A stretch of 14,643 nucleotides of DNA from CAYLMM01 sp964646035 (lineage in GTDB: Bacteria; Krumholzibacteriota; Krumholzibacteriia; LZORAL124-64-63). The notes under the pieces are model-generated. The model was not told the DNA's origin. It ran no database searches and saw only the letters and a list, made by a program, of their open reading frames with translations. Each line of letters opens with the position of its first letter. The first letter of the stretch is position 1. Made by a program: the position numbers and the translations under genes. The DNA is taken from contig CAZYDJ010000055.1 in the NCBI GenBank assembly GCA_964646035.1, positions 1 through 14,643 of the forward strand, in the 5' to 3' direction. Shown here piece by piece: positions 7,050 through 14,643 of this stretch.

Positions 7050-7901
7050 ATGCAAAGAGCAGACTGGATATTCCGCGCTTTCACCGACGGGAAGCTAAAG
7101 CTGGACGGCGGAGCCATGTTCGGCGTCGTTCCCCGCCAACTCTGGGCAAAGCATCATCCACCCGACGAGCGCAACCGGATCGAGATGGTGATGCGCTGTC
7201 TGCTGGTCGATCATGAAGATCACCGCATCCTGGTCGATTGCGGTTGTGGAGATCGCTGGGCCGAAAAGCAGCGGGACATCTTCGGCTTCGAGCGGCAGCC
7301 GAATCATCTGCTGACGGAGCTCGCGGCGGCCGGTGTCCCGCGCGAATCGATCACCGACGTGATCCTGACCCATCTGCATTTCGATCATTGCGGCGGCGCG
7401 GTCATCGAACGCCCCGACGGTCTGGAGCCGGCATTTCCCGCCGCCCGCCACTGGGTGCAGAAGAAGCAATGGTCCTGGGCCTTTTGCCCCACCGATCGCG
7501 ATCGCGCCAGTTTCCGTCCCGAGGATTTCGAACCCCTGGAGAAGGCGGGGCTGCTCGAATTCGTCAACGGAACCGGCGAGATCCTGCCGGGAGTGAGAGT
7601 GGTGACGATCCACGGCCACACCCCGGGACAGCAGATCGTCGAGTTCCATACCGGCGACGGGGTCGTGGCTTTCGTGGCCGACCTGTTGCCGCTGGCCAGC
7701 CAGTTGCGGGTGCCGTGGATAATGAGCTACGACCTGAACCCGCTGCTGACCCTGACCGAGAAGAAGGAATTTCTCAGCCGGGCCGCCGAAGAGGACTTCA
7801 CCCTGGTCTTCGAACACGATCCGGAAATCGAGGCCGCCGGCGTGGCGTTCGACGGCAGGAATTTCCAGCCGACCGGACCGTTCCGGCTGGAGGATCGCTG
7901 A
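7050..7901 (+). CDS. MBL-fold metallo-hydrolase
   Basis: The 283-residue metallo-beta-lactamase-fold enzyme has a complete set of metal ligands: the HxHxDH motif at His108, His110, Asp112 and His113 (THLHFDH), then His190 (GHTPGQ), Asp211 (VADLLP) and His256 (FEHDPE). This is the di-zinc or di-iron hydrolase pattern, and the GHTPGQ form is frequent in N-acyl-homoserine-lactonase-like and related esterase/lactonase groups. The substrate cannot be assigned. ATG 7050 is chosen because GGGAG lies 9 bases upstream and the fold begins soon after; the frame is open back to 6951 but that extension looks non-coding. No signal peptide is visible, so it is likely cytosolic. It precedes lipA by 43 bp in the same direction and could be cotranscribed with it. 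Confidence 0.92.
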   Translation: MQRADWIFRAFTDGKLKLDGGAMFGVVPRQLWAKHHPPDERNRIEMVMRCLLVDHEDHRILVDCGCGDRWAEKQRDIFGFERQPNHLLTELAAAGVPRESITDVILTHLHFDHCGGAVIERPDGLEPAFPAARHWVQKKQWSWAFCPTDRDRASFRPEDFEPLEKAGLLEFVNGTGEILPGVRVVTIHGHTPGQQIVEFHTGDGVVAFVADLLPLASQLRVPWIMSYDLNPLLTLTEKKEFLSRAAEEDFTLVFEHDPEIEAAGVAFDGRNFQPTGPFRLEDR

Positions 7902-7944
7902 CGGAGCTGCACTTTCACCCTCAATCGGCATTCTGGAGACATAG

Positions 7945-8901
7945 ATGGCGAAGCAGGCAGAAGACGGGCGCAAGGCTCGTTCCGGGCGGGTGGCCAGCCG
8001 GCGCCGCGAGGTGTTGGCTAAACCCGACTGGTTGAAGATCAAAACCCGCGGCGGCGATGATTATAACGAGATGAAGGCGCTGCTGCGTACCGCCCAACTC
8101 AACACCATCTGCGAGAGCGGCAACTGCCCCAACCGCGGGGAATGCTTCGCCCATCGCACCGCCACGTTCATGGTCCTCGGCGATCACTGCACCCGCAACT
8201 GCACTTTCTGCAACGTCGAGACCGGCCGCGGCGAGGCTCCCGATCCCGGCGAGCCCCTGCGCCTGGCCGAGACGGTCCGGCATCTGGGGCTGAAGTTCGC
8301 GGTCATCACCTCGGTGACCCGCGACGAATTGCCCGACGGCGGCGGCGCCCATTTCGCGGCGGTGATCCGCGAGGTCAATCGCCTCAATCCCGATTGCGGC
8401 GTCGAATTGCTGATCCCCGATTTCCTGGGCGACCCCCTGGCGTTGAACAAGGTGCTCGTCGCCGGGCCGGACGTTCTGGCCCACAACGTCGAGACCGTGC
8501 CGCGGCTCTATCCCGAAGTGCGGCCCCAGGCCGTTTACCAGCGGTCGTTGACGCTGCTCAAGTCGGTTCGCCAGTGGGCCGATGCACGGGGAATCGCAAT
8601 GCGCGTCAAGACCGGCATCATGCTCGGTCTGGGCGAGGAGAAGGACGAGATCGTCGATCTGATGCGCGACTGCGTCGATCACGGCGTGGATATCCTGACC
8701 ATCGGCCAATACCTGCAGCCGACGCCCCGCCATCATCCGGTGGAGAGGTACGTCGGTCCCGAAGAGTTCGATGAACTGGCCGAAACCGGTCGCGGGATGG
8801 GATTGCGCTGGGTGGAGTCCGGACCACTGGTCCGGTCGAGCTATCACGCGCGCGAGCAGGCCGAGGGGCACGATCAGGCAGCGGCCCTGGACTCTGCCTG
8901 A
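7945..8901 (+). CDS. lipA: Lipoyl synthase
   Basis: Radical-SAM enzyme that inserts two sulfur atoms into protein-bound octanoyl groups to make the lipoyl cofactor of 2-oxoacid dehydrogenases and the glycine cleavage system. All hallmarks are present in 318 residues. The auxiliary-cluster motif CX4CX5C is Cys56, Cys61 and Cys67 (CESGNCPNRGEC). The radical-SAM motif CX3CX2C is Cys82, Cys86 and Cys89 (CTRNCTFC). The C-terminal RSSYHA at 297-302 supplies the Ser ligand of the auxiliary cluster. ATG 7945 follows GGAG. No octanoyltransferase (lipB) or lipoylated enzyme is nearby, so it is isolated from its pathway. The sensor kinase starts 29 bp after its stop codon with no terminator between, so read-through is likely. 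Confidence 0.98.
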   Translation: MAKQAEDGRKARSGRVASRRREVLAKPDWLKIKTRGGDDYNEMKALLRTAQLNTICESGNCPNRGECFAHRTATFMVLGDHCTRNCTFCNVETGRGEAPDPGEPLRLAETVRHLGLKFAVITSVTRDELPDGGGAHFAAVIREVNRLNPDCGVELLIPDFLGDPLALNKVLVAGPDVLAHNVETVPRLYPEVRPQAVYQRSLTLLKSVRQWADARGIAMRVKTGIMLGLGEEKDEIVDLMRDCVDHGVDILTIGQYLQPTPRHHPVERYVGPEEFDELAETGRGMGLRWVESGPLVRSSYHAREQAEGHDQAAALDSA

Positions 8902-8914
8902 TCCGGCTCCGCCG

Positions 8915-8930
8915 GCCGCAAGGAGGCGGC
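8915..8930 (+). promoter_or_regulatory. Hairpin displaying the kinase ribosome-binding site in its loop
   Basis: GCCGC (8915-8919) and GCGGC (8926-8930) form a perfect 5-bp stem whose six-base loop is AAGGAG, the Shine-Dalgarno core. The TTG start follows immediately at 8931. The ribosome site is therefore exposed while the bases next to the start codon are paired, which could limit translation of the kinase. In such GC-rich sequence a 5-bp stem can be fortuitous. Confidence 0.35.
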
Positions 8931-10296
8931 TTGGCGAAATCACGTAAGAACGCCGGCCGCCGTTGGCTGGCGGCAGGGATCCTGGCCTATCTGGCCGTCC
9001 TGCTCGCCGTCGCGGGCGGACTGGTCCTCCTGCATCGGACTTCACGCGACCGTCTCGATGACGCTCTCGGCGAACGCTTGCGGGCGGTGGCCACCACCAG
9101 CGCCCACATCGTCGACGGCGATTCGCTGCGCGTCTGGTCCTTCGAATCCACCGAGACCCTCGACTATCTCTGGCTCCGATCACGCCTGCAGCAGATCCGG
9201 CGGGAGAACGATCTGGGCGAGGTCGTGATCTGCGATCCCACCGGCCATGTCGTGATCTCGGTCGGCGACCGGATCGAGAAGGGGGAGCGGAACGTTTTCT
9301 GGGCCCTGGACCGCGGCTCCGTGGATCTGGCCCGCGACGGTTTCCCGGCCGTCAGCCGTCTCTACCGTTCCGGAGACATCTACCAGAAAAGCGCCCACGT
9401 CCCGATCTTCGATTCCGATGGCGAATTGGCCGCGGTGCTCAGCGTCGAGGCGGACGCCGGCTTCCTGGAAGCGTTGGCCGTCCTGCGCCGCGGAGCCGTC
9501 TTCACCGGCGCGGCGGTGCTCATCTTCCTGAGCCTGGTCGGATTCCTGATCTGGCGCCTGCAGAGTTCGGCCGCGTCGTATAGGGCGTCGGTCATGCGCC
9601 AGGAGAACCTGGCCGCGATGGGCAGGATGACCGCCGGCATCGCCCACGAGATACGCAACCCCCTGACCATCATCCGCGGCTCGGCCATGCACCTGCTGGA
9701 CAGGCTGCGCGAGGCGGGGATCCAGGACGAGACGGCTGCGTTCATCCCCGAGGAAATTGATCGTCTGGACGGCATCCTGCGCCGTTATCTGGCCTTCGGG
9801 CGCGACGATGCGGCGGATCTGGAAAAGGTCGATCTCACCGTGCTGACAAGGCGTTCCTGCCGTCTGGCGGAGAACGAACTTGCCGCCGGCGGAGTCACCA
9901 TCGAGGTGCTTTCCACCGGGGAGCCCCTGATGATCGCCGGCGACTCGCCGCGATTGCAACAGGTGTTGCTGAACCTGCTGCTCAACGCCCGCAACGCCAT
10001 GCCGGACGGAGGTCTGCTGACCGTAGCGCTGGCGCGGGACCGATCCGACGTCGTGTTGCGATTGATCGACGAGGGGACCGGCCTCGGCGGCCGCGATCCC
10101 GAAACCCTGTTCGAGCCCTTCGTGACGACCAACGAGAAGGGCAGCGGATTGGGCCTGGCCGTGGTCCGGCGCATAGCGGTCGAGCACGGCGGAACCGTGA
10201 GCCTGGCCGAGAGGCCCGATCGGCGCGGGGCAGTGGTCGAATTGAGGCTGCCGGCCGCCGGGACAGCCCCGGATCAAGCAAGTCGAGGAGGAAACG

Positions 10297-10304
<8 letters not shown>
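8931..10304 (+). CDS. Membrane sensor histidine kinase (NtrB/ZraS type)
   Basis: 457 residues from TTG 8931, preceded by AGGAGG at 4-base spacing; no other start gives the full first membrane helix. Transmembrane helix 1 (about 12-34) and helix 2 (about 189-209) enclose an extracytoplasmic sensor domain of roughly 150 residues. Its pattern (VVICDPTGHVVIS and HVPIFDSDGELAAVLSVE) suggests a single-Cache fold. The cytoplasmic part has the H-box MTAGIAHEIRNPL with phosphoacceptor His239, the N-box NLLLNARNAM (348-357), the G1 box DEGTGLG (380-386) and the G2 box GSGLGLAVV (404-412). It should autophosphorylate and phosphorylate the response regulator encoded next. The genes overlap by 8 bp, indicating coupled translation. 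The stimulus is unknown; the targets suggest an envelope or extracellular cue. Confidence 0.95.
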
Positions 10305-11658
<1,354 letters not shown>

Positions 11659-11695
11659 AGCCGGTAAATGAAGCCGGGACCGGACCGCATCGCCG

Positions 11696-11723
11696 CCGAA
11701 ATGTTCCTGTAGGTACGTTTCGG
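11696..11723 (+). promoter_or_regulatory. Dyad symmetry, candidate upstream activator site
   Basis: CCGAAATGTTCC and GGTACGTTTCGG flank TGTA; ten of twelve positions pair as an inverted repeat. Its centre lies about 128 bp upstream of the predicted sigma-54 start site, a usual distance for an NtrC-type activator site. Alternatively it is an RNA hairpin ending the regulator transcript, although no T-tract follows. The assignment rests on symmetry and position only. Confidence 0.45.
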
Positions 11724-11743
11724 GGCTTCGCGATAATTCAGGG

Positions 11744-11761
11744 GAGAGCGTCTTGGCTCTC
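11744..11761 (+). promoter_or_regulatory. Second inverted repeat in the sigma-54 intergenic region
   Basis: GAGAGC (11744-11749) and GCTCTC (11756-11761) are exact complements separated by GTCTTG. It lies about 85 bp upstream of the predicted start site and could be a second activator site or a small RNA hairpin at the end of the regulator transcript. It shares no obvious sequence with the dyad at 11696. Confidence 0.3.
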
Positions 11762-11765
11762 AAGT

Positions 11766-11785
11766 CATTTGAATCAAATGCTTTA
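11766..11785 (+). promoter_or_regulatory. Palindrome overlapping an IHF-like site
   Basis: CATTTGA-A-TCAAATG (11766-11780) is a perfect 15-bp palindrome. Within and beyond it, AATCAA-ATGC-TTT (11772-11784) matches the IHF consensus WATCAANNNNTTR at all but the last position. It lies between the candidate activator sites and the sigma-54 promoter, where IHF commonly bends DNA to bring activator and polymerase together. Whether this organism has IHF cannot be seen here. Confidence 0.4.
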
Positions 11786-11811
11786 TGGCGATGTCTCGGC
11801 TCATGACATCC

Positions 11812-11827
11812 TGGCACGGACCCTGCA
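11812..11827 (+). promoter_or_regulatory. Sigma-54 (-24/-12) promoter
   Basis: TGGCACGGACCCTGCA matches the sigma-54 consensus TGGCACRNNNNTTGCW except for C instead of T at one position. The invariant GG (11813-11814) and GC (11825-11826) have the required 12-bp offset. Transcription should begin near 11837-11839, giving a leader of about 50 bases before ATG 11889. Its place just downstream of a gene for a sigma-54 activator with an intact GAFTGA loop strongly supports function. Confidence 0.82.
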
Positions 11828-11888
11828 ATTCAAGATCGGAATCATGAAGATGCTGGATGTCGATGTTGGCGGAAAGGAAGGCCGGCAG

Positions 11889-12965
11889 ATGAATCCGAGG
11901 CGACACGGGAATCGGGTCGGATGCAGGGCGGCGGCGGCGGCCGTCGTGTTGTCCCTGGCGGCGTTGCTGCCTCTGATCGCGTCTCCGGCCGCGGCTCAGA
12001 TTTCGGTGACTCCGGAACAGGCGGAAGTCTTCGTGCAGGGGACCGGCGAAATCCTGTCGCGGGTCGTTCCGGTGGTCAAGGATTCGGGCAGCGAGCGCGC
12101 CCTGAAGATCCTGCGGGAGGCCATGAGCCTGCAAAACCGTGCGTCCTCGTTGTTGGTCGAGGACAGATCGCGGATGGCGGTCGAGCTATCCCGCCGCGCG
12201 CGTGACGGGGCGCGGCAGTCGGAACGCATCGCCCGCTCTTCGCTGACCTACGAGGAACGCTCCCGCCTGCGGCTCGAACGGGTGGTTCAACTGCGGGATG
12301 TCGTGGTCGACGCTGTGGCCGAGGTCGATCATGAGCAGGCCCGCAAATTCATCCATGAGGCCGACCGGCAGATCGTCCGCGCCCGCGAGCAGTACGGACA
12401 GACCAATTTCGAGATCGCATTCAACATGGTCGAGTCGGCGGAGAAGCTGCTGCGCCGCGCCGGCCGGCTGGCTTTCGAGGCCGGCGGCGCCGAAAGGCTG
12501 GATCGATTCCTGGAAGGCACCGCCGAGTTGCTGGTTCGCGCCCGCGATCTGATCGTCGATCCGGACCGCGCCGGTCGGGAGAAATTGCGACAGGCCGAAA
12601 ATCAGCTCGAAGAAGCCCGCCAGGCCAGGGCCGGGGGCAAGCCGGTGCTGGCATTGCGGCGGGCCCATCTGGCGCGTGAGTTGGCCCGCAGCCAGATCGC
12701 CGTCGACGGCGGCCGCGACCACGGGCCGGGGCGGAACTCCGAGTCGGTCCAGGGCCTGCTCGAGCGCTGGGACGCAGCCGCGGTCGACGTGGCCGCGGCC
12801 GTGGCCGAATCCGCCGACGAGGAAGCCCGCCGGTTGCTCGATAACGCGCGCAGGCATCGGCGCGAGGCCGAACAGGCGCTCGCCGCGGACGATATCCAGA
12901 CTGCCCTGAGACTGGTCCGGGCGGCCCACAACGCCCTGGACAAGGCGATGGATCGAAGCCGTTGA
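11889..12965 (+). CDS. Exported four-repeat alpha-helical protein of unknown function
   Basis: 358 residues. A signal peptide covers about residues 1-37 (basic start, hydrophobic core around 14-33, ASPAAAQ cleavage region), so the protein should be periplasmic or surface-located. The mature part is rich in Ala, Arg, Glu and Leu, predicted wholly helical, and has no Cys. By eye it consists of four repeats of about 80 residues. The best-conserved 39-residue cores start at 73, 153, 231 and 315 and align without gaps, with Ala at core positions 6, 13, 25 and 32. I recognise no named family. ATG 11889 is chosen because it follows a GGAAGG ribosome site and lies after the sigma-54 start site; the frame is open back to 11655, but that part precedes the promoter. 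The stop overlaps the TTG start of the barrel gene, so the two are translationally coupled. Confidence 0.82.
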   Translation: MNPRRHGNRVGCRAAAAAVVLSLAALLPLIASPAAAQISVTPEQAEVFVQGTGEILSRVVPVVKDSGSERALKILREAMSLQNRASSLLVEDRSRMAVELSRRARDGARQSERIARSSLTYEERSRLRLERVVQLRDVVVDAVAEVDHEQARKFIHEADRQIVRAREQYGQTNFEIAFNMVESAEKLLRRAGRLAFEAGGAERLDRFLEGTAELLVRARDLIVDPDRAGREKLRQAENQLEEARQARAGGKPVLALRRAHLARELARSQIAVDGGRDHGPGRNSESVQGLLERWDAAAVDVAAAVAESADEEARRLLDNARRHRREAEQALAADDIQTALRLVRAAHNALDKAMDRSR

Positions 12966-14293
12966 TTTCCCGAACCGTATCGCCGGCCGCGGCGGCCATC
13001 CTCGCCGCCTGCGTCCTGCTCCTGTCGGGGCCTGGCGTTTCCCTTGCCGGCGCCGACGAGCCGCGGGACATCTGGCGGCTGACCATGGCCGCCGGTTATG
13101 ACACCTACGTCCAGAACTACTCCCTGGCCGCCGACGACACCACCGAGATCATATCCGAATACGAGATCGAGATCGGCGCCGAGGCCGCCACCCGGGGACG
13201 CGCCAGGCATAACTGGTTATTGCGGCCGGTGGGATCGGTCGGCACCGAATTGTTCCGCGGCCGGGTCGAGGGCGGCTACAGATACCGGCCCGATTCGACC
13301 CATACCGAGATCAGCCTCGACGCCATGGCCAGGGGCCGCAGTTATCGCGGCGGCACCGGCTACTCGCTGAGCAGCGACCGGGCCGAGGGGGAGTTGCGGG
13401 GGCGTTGGCTGGCCTCGGCGGCCGGGGCCACCGCCTTCGAACTGGCTCTGCGGGCATCCCGGCTGCGGCACCGGGAGCCTAGCGAGTTGGAAGTGGATCG
13501 CGACGATCTGGGGCTCGGCGCCCTGCTGCGCAACGGCAGCGAATCGGATTGGCTCTGGCGCGTGGGCGGGGGCTGGGGCAGAAGAGTGCATCCGGACAGC
13601 GCGGCGGTCGACCGGACGAACTGGGTGATCAACGGCGAGGCCGACCGGATCTGGATGTCGGGCGCCGGACTGCGCGCGTACGGCCGCGGCGAGAGGCGTC
13701 TGATCCGCGACGAGGAAGCCCGTCCCTCGGCCTGGACCTGGCAATCGGAACTCGAAGGATTGCTGCCTGCCGGCGACTTCATCCTGGCCGCGGAGATCAA
13801 TTCCGAGATCTGGAATTACGTCGACCAGAGGAATCCCTACTTCGACAGCGTCCTGCTCGGCGGCCGGATCGAGTTGCGCGGAGGCGGGGTTTTCGGGCCG
13901 GGATGGCGGGTCGGGCCGAGCGTCGAGAGGTTCGACGCCGGCGACAACCCCGAATCATATAGCCAGTTCGGCATCCGGGTCGGACTCGAAAGCTATACCG
14001 GCGGCTTCAGCGGTTCGTTCTCGATGGAGGTCGGCCGCCGTGAATACGACGGCGGAGCGGGCGATTCGACATCGGAAACCGATCCCTCCCTGGTCGATCC
14101 GCTGGATCCCGACGCGGCCTACGATCTCTACAGCGATTTCACCTATGTCGAATTGTGGCTCAACGGCAGTCTGAGCCTTGCGGCCGATATCTCCCTGGAC
14201 GTTCTGGCCCACTACCAGCCCGAGAACCACGCCGAGCAGATCGACGATACCGCGCTCGGCTTCGGCTCCGCCCGCCTGGTCTGGCGATTCTAG
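12962..14293 (+). CDS. Probable outer-membrane beta-barrel protein of unknown function
   Basis: 443 residues from TTG 12962, overlapping the preceding TGA (TTGA arrangement); the ribosome site is weak, as expected for coupled translation. A signal peptide spans about 1-30 (hydrophobic core 8-28, SLAGA before the mature start). The mature chain is a run of short amphipathic strands with alternating hydrophobic and polar residues, rich in Gly, Tyr, Trp and Arg. It ends in Phe (LVWRF), the C-terminal signature recognised by the outer-membrane assembly machinery. Acidic segments, such as the Asp/Ser-rich stretch at about 362-388, would be external loops. No plug, POTRA or TonB-box is evident. I cannot assign a named family or substrate. 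Together with the upstream repeat protein it forms the apparent output of the sigma-54 promoter. Confidence 0.82.
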   Translation: MISRTVSPAAAAILAACVLLLSGPGVSLAGADEPRDIWRLTMAAGYDTYVQNYSLAADDTTEIISEYEIEIGAEAATRGRARHNWLLRPVGSVGTELFRGRVEGGYRYRPDSTHTEISLDAMARGRSYRGGTGYSLSSDRAEGELRGRWLASAAGATAFELALRASRLRHREPSELEVDRDDLGLGALLRNGSESDWLWRVGGGWGRRVHPDSAAVDRTNWVINGEADRIWMSGAGLRAYGRGERRLIRDEEARPSAWTWQSELEGLLPAGDFILAAEINSEIWNYVDQRNPYFDSVLLGGRIELRGGGVFGPGWRVGPSVERFDAGDNPESYSQFGIRVGLESYTGGFSGSFSMEVGRREYDGGAGDSTSETDPSLVDPLDPDAAYDLYSDFTYVELWLNGSLSLAADISLDVLAHYQPENHAEQIDDTALGFGSARLVWRF

Positions 14294-14416
14294 GAGCTAG
14301 ACAGGCTTTCCCCCCGGCGTTCCAGGTGTTATCTTCGCCACTCTGCGGGAGGAAAGACTCCCCGAAGGGCATACGTGTGTCCGGACGGCCAGGCGCCGAC
14401 CGACGAAAGGGACCCC

Positions 14417-14643
14417 ATGGCCGACATCACCAAGCGCTCCGAGAACTACAGCCGTTGGTATCTGGATGTGATCCAGGCCGCCGAATTGGCCGAAAACAGC
14501 CCCGTGCGCGGCTGCATGGTCATCCGGCCCAACGGTTACGCGATATGGGAAAGCATCCAGCGCATCCTCGACGACCGGTTCAAGGAATTGGGCCACGTCA
14601 ACGCCTACTTCCCGCTGCTGATCCCCAAGAGTTTCCTGGCCCG
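14417..14643 (+). CDS. proS: Prolyl-tRNA synthetase, 3'-truncated by the window edge
   Basis: The first 75 residues are visible, from ATG 14417 with AGGG five bases upstream. The segments TKRSENYSRWYLDVIQAAELAENSPVRG (in part), GYAIWE and NAYFPLLIPKSF are typical of the N-terminus of class II prolyl-tRNA synthetase of the archaeal/eukaryotic-like type, which lacks the bacterial editing insertion. It charges tRNA-Pro with proline in the cytosol. The 123-bp gap upstream contains a weak GGGAG/CTCCC stem (14347-14362) and a poor TATCTT -10-like box (14330-14335). It has no T-box antiterminator signature. The gene is likely transcribed separately from the beta-barrel gene. Confidence 0.95.
   Translation, partial: MADITKRSENYSRWYLDVIQAAELAENSPVRGCMVIRPNGYAIWESIQRILDDRFKELGHVNAYFPLLIPKSFLA

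Noticed and set aside
7095..9183. Long minus-strand open frames opposite MBL, lipA and the kinase
   Set aside because: The plus-strand genes have complete catalytic motifs. The antisense frames show only composition-driven sequence.
14294..14416. Possible T-box or other tRNA-sensing leader before proS
   Set aside because: The gap is only 123 bp and has no T-box consensus, no specifier-type stem and no terminator with a T-run.

Overview
The window is GC-rich bacterial DNA, densely coded with short gaps, Shine-Dalgarno starts and some GTG/TTG starts. It carries a multiheme cytochrome c, a lipoprotein, a probable outer-membrane beta-barrel ending in Phe, and a sigma-54 regulatory system. This points to a diderm (Gram-negative) bacterium capable of cytochrome-based electron transfer. 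The prolyl-tRNA synthetase at the right edge is of the short archaeal/eukaryotic-like type found in several bacterial phyla. A 100-N gap shows this is a scaffolded draft or metagenome assembly. I cannot name the taxon; a lineage of the FCB group or a deltaproteobacterial-type phylum is a guess.

Left region (1-2608): the 3' part of a multiheme cytochrome c (11 heme-type motifs visible, two of unusual spacing), a perfect 13-bp hairpin, then a rhodanese-repeat lipoprotein interrupted by the N gap, closed by a strong intrinsic terminator. Cytochrome plus rhodanese lipoprotein recalls the outer-membrane electron-conduit (ext) loci of Geobacter.

Middle region (2627-8901): a minus-strand family 2 glycosyltransferase, divergent from a SAM-dependent O-methyltransferase-like protein; a thioredoxin-fold DUF255/YyaL protein with an optional N-terminal membrane anchor; an MBL-fold hydrolase; and lipoyl synthase (lipA). 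These look like unrelated single genes.

Right region (8931-14293): a membrane sensor kinase and an NtrC-type sigma-54 activator overlapping by 8 bp. They are followed by a 230-bp intergenic region holding a near-consensus -24/-12 sigma-54 promoter, an IHF-like site and inverted repeats suited to activator binding. This promoter faces two translationally coupled genes: an exported protein made of four roughly 80-residue helical repeats, and a probable outer-membrane beta-barrel. I recognise neither as a named family. The four genes read as one self-contained envelope module (sense, sigma-54 activation, periplasmic repeat protein plus barrel), and this is the best candidate for an undescribed system here. 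The start of proS closes the window.

No tRNA, rRNA, CRISPR array, transposase or integrase was seen. No gene-free stretch exceeds 300 bases.
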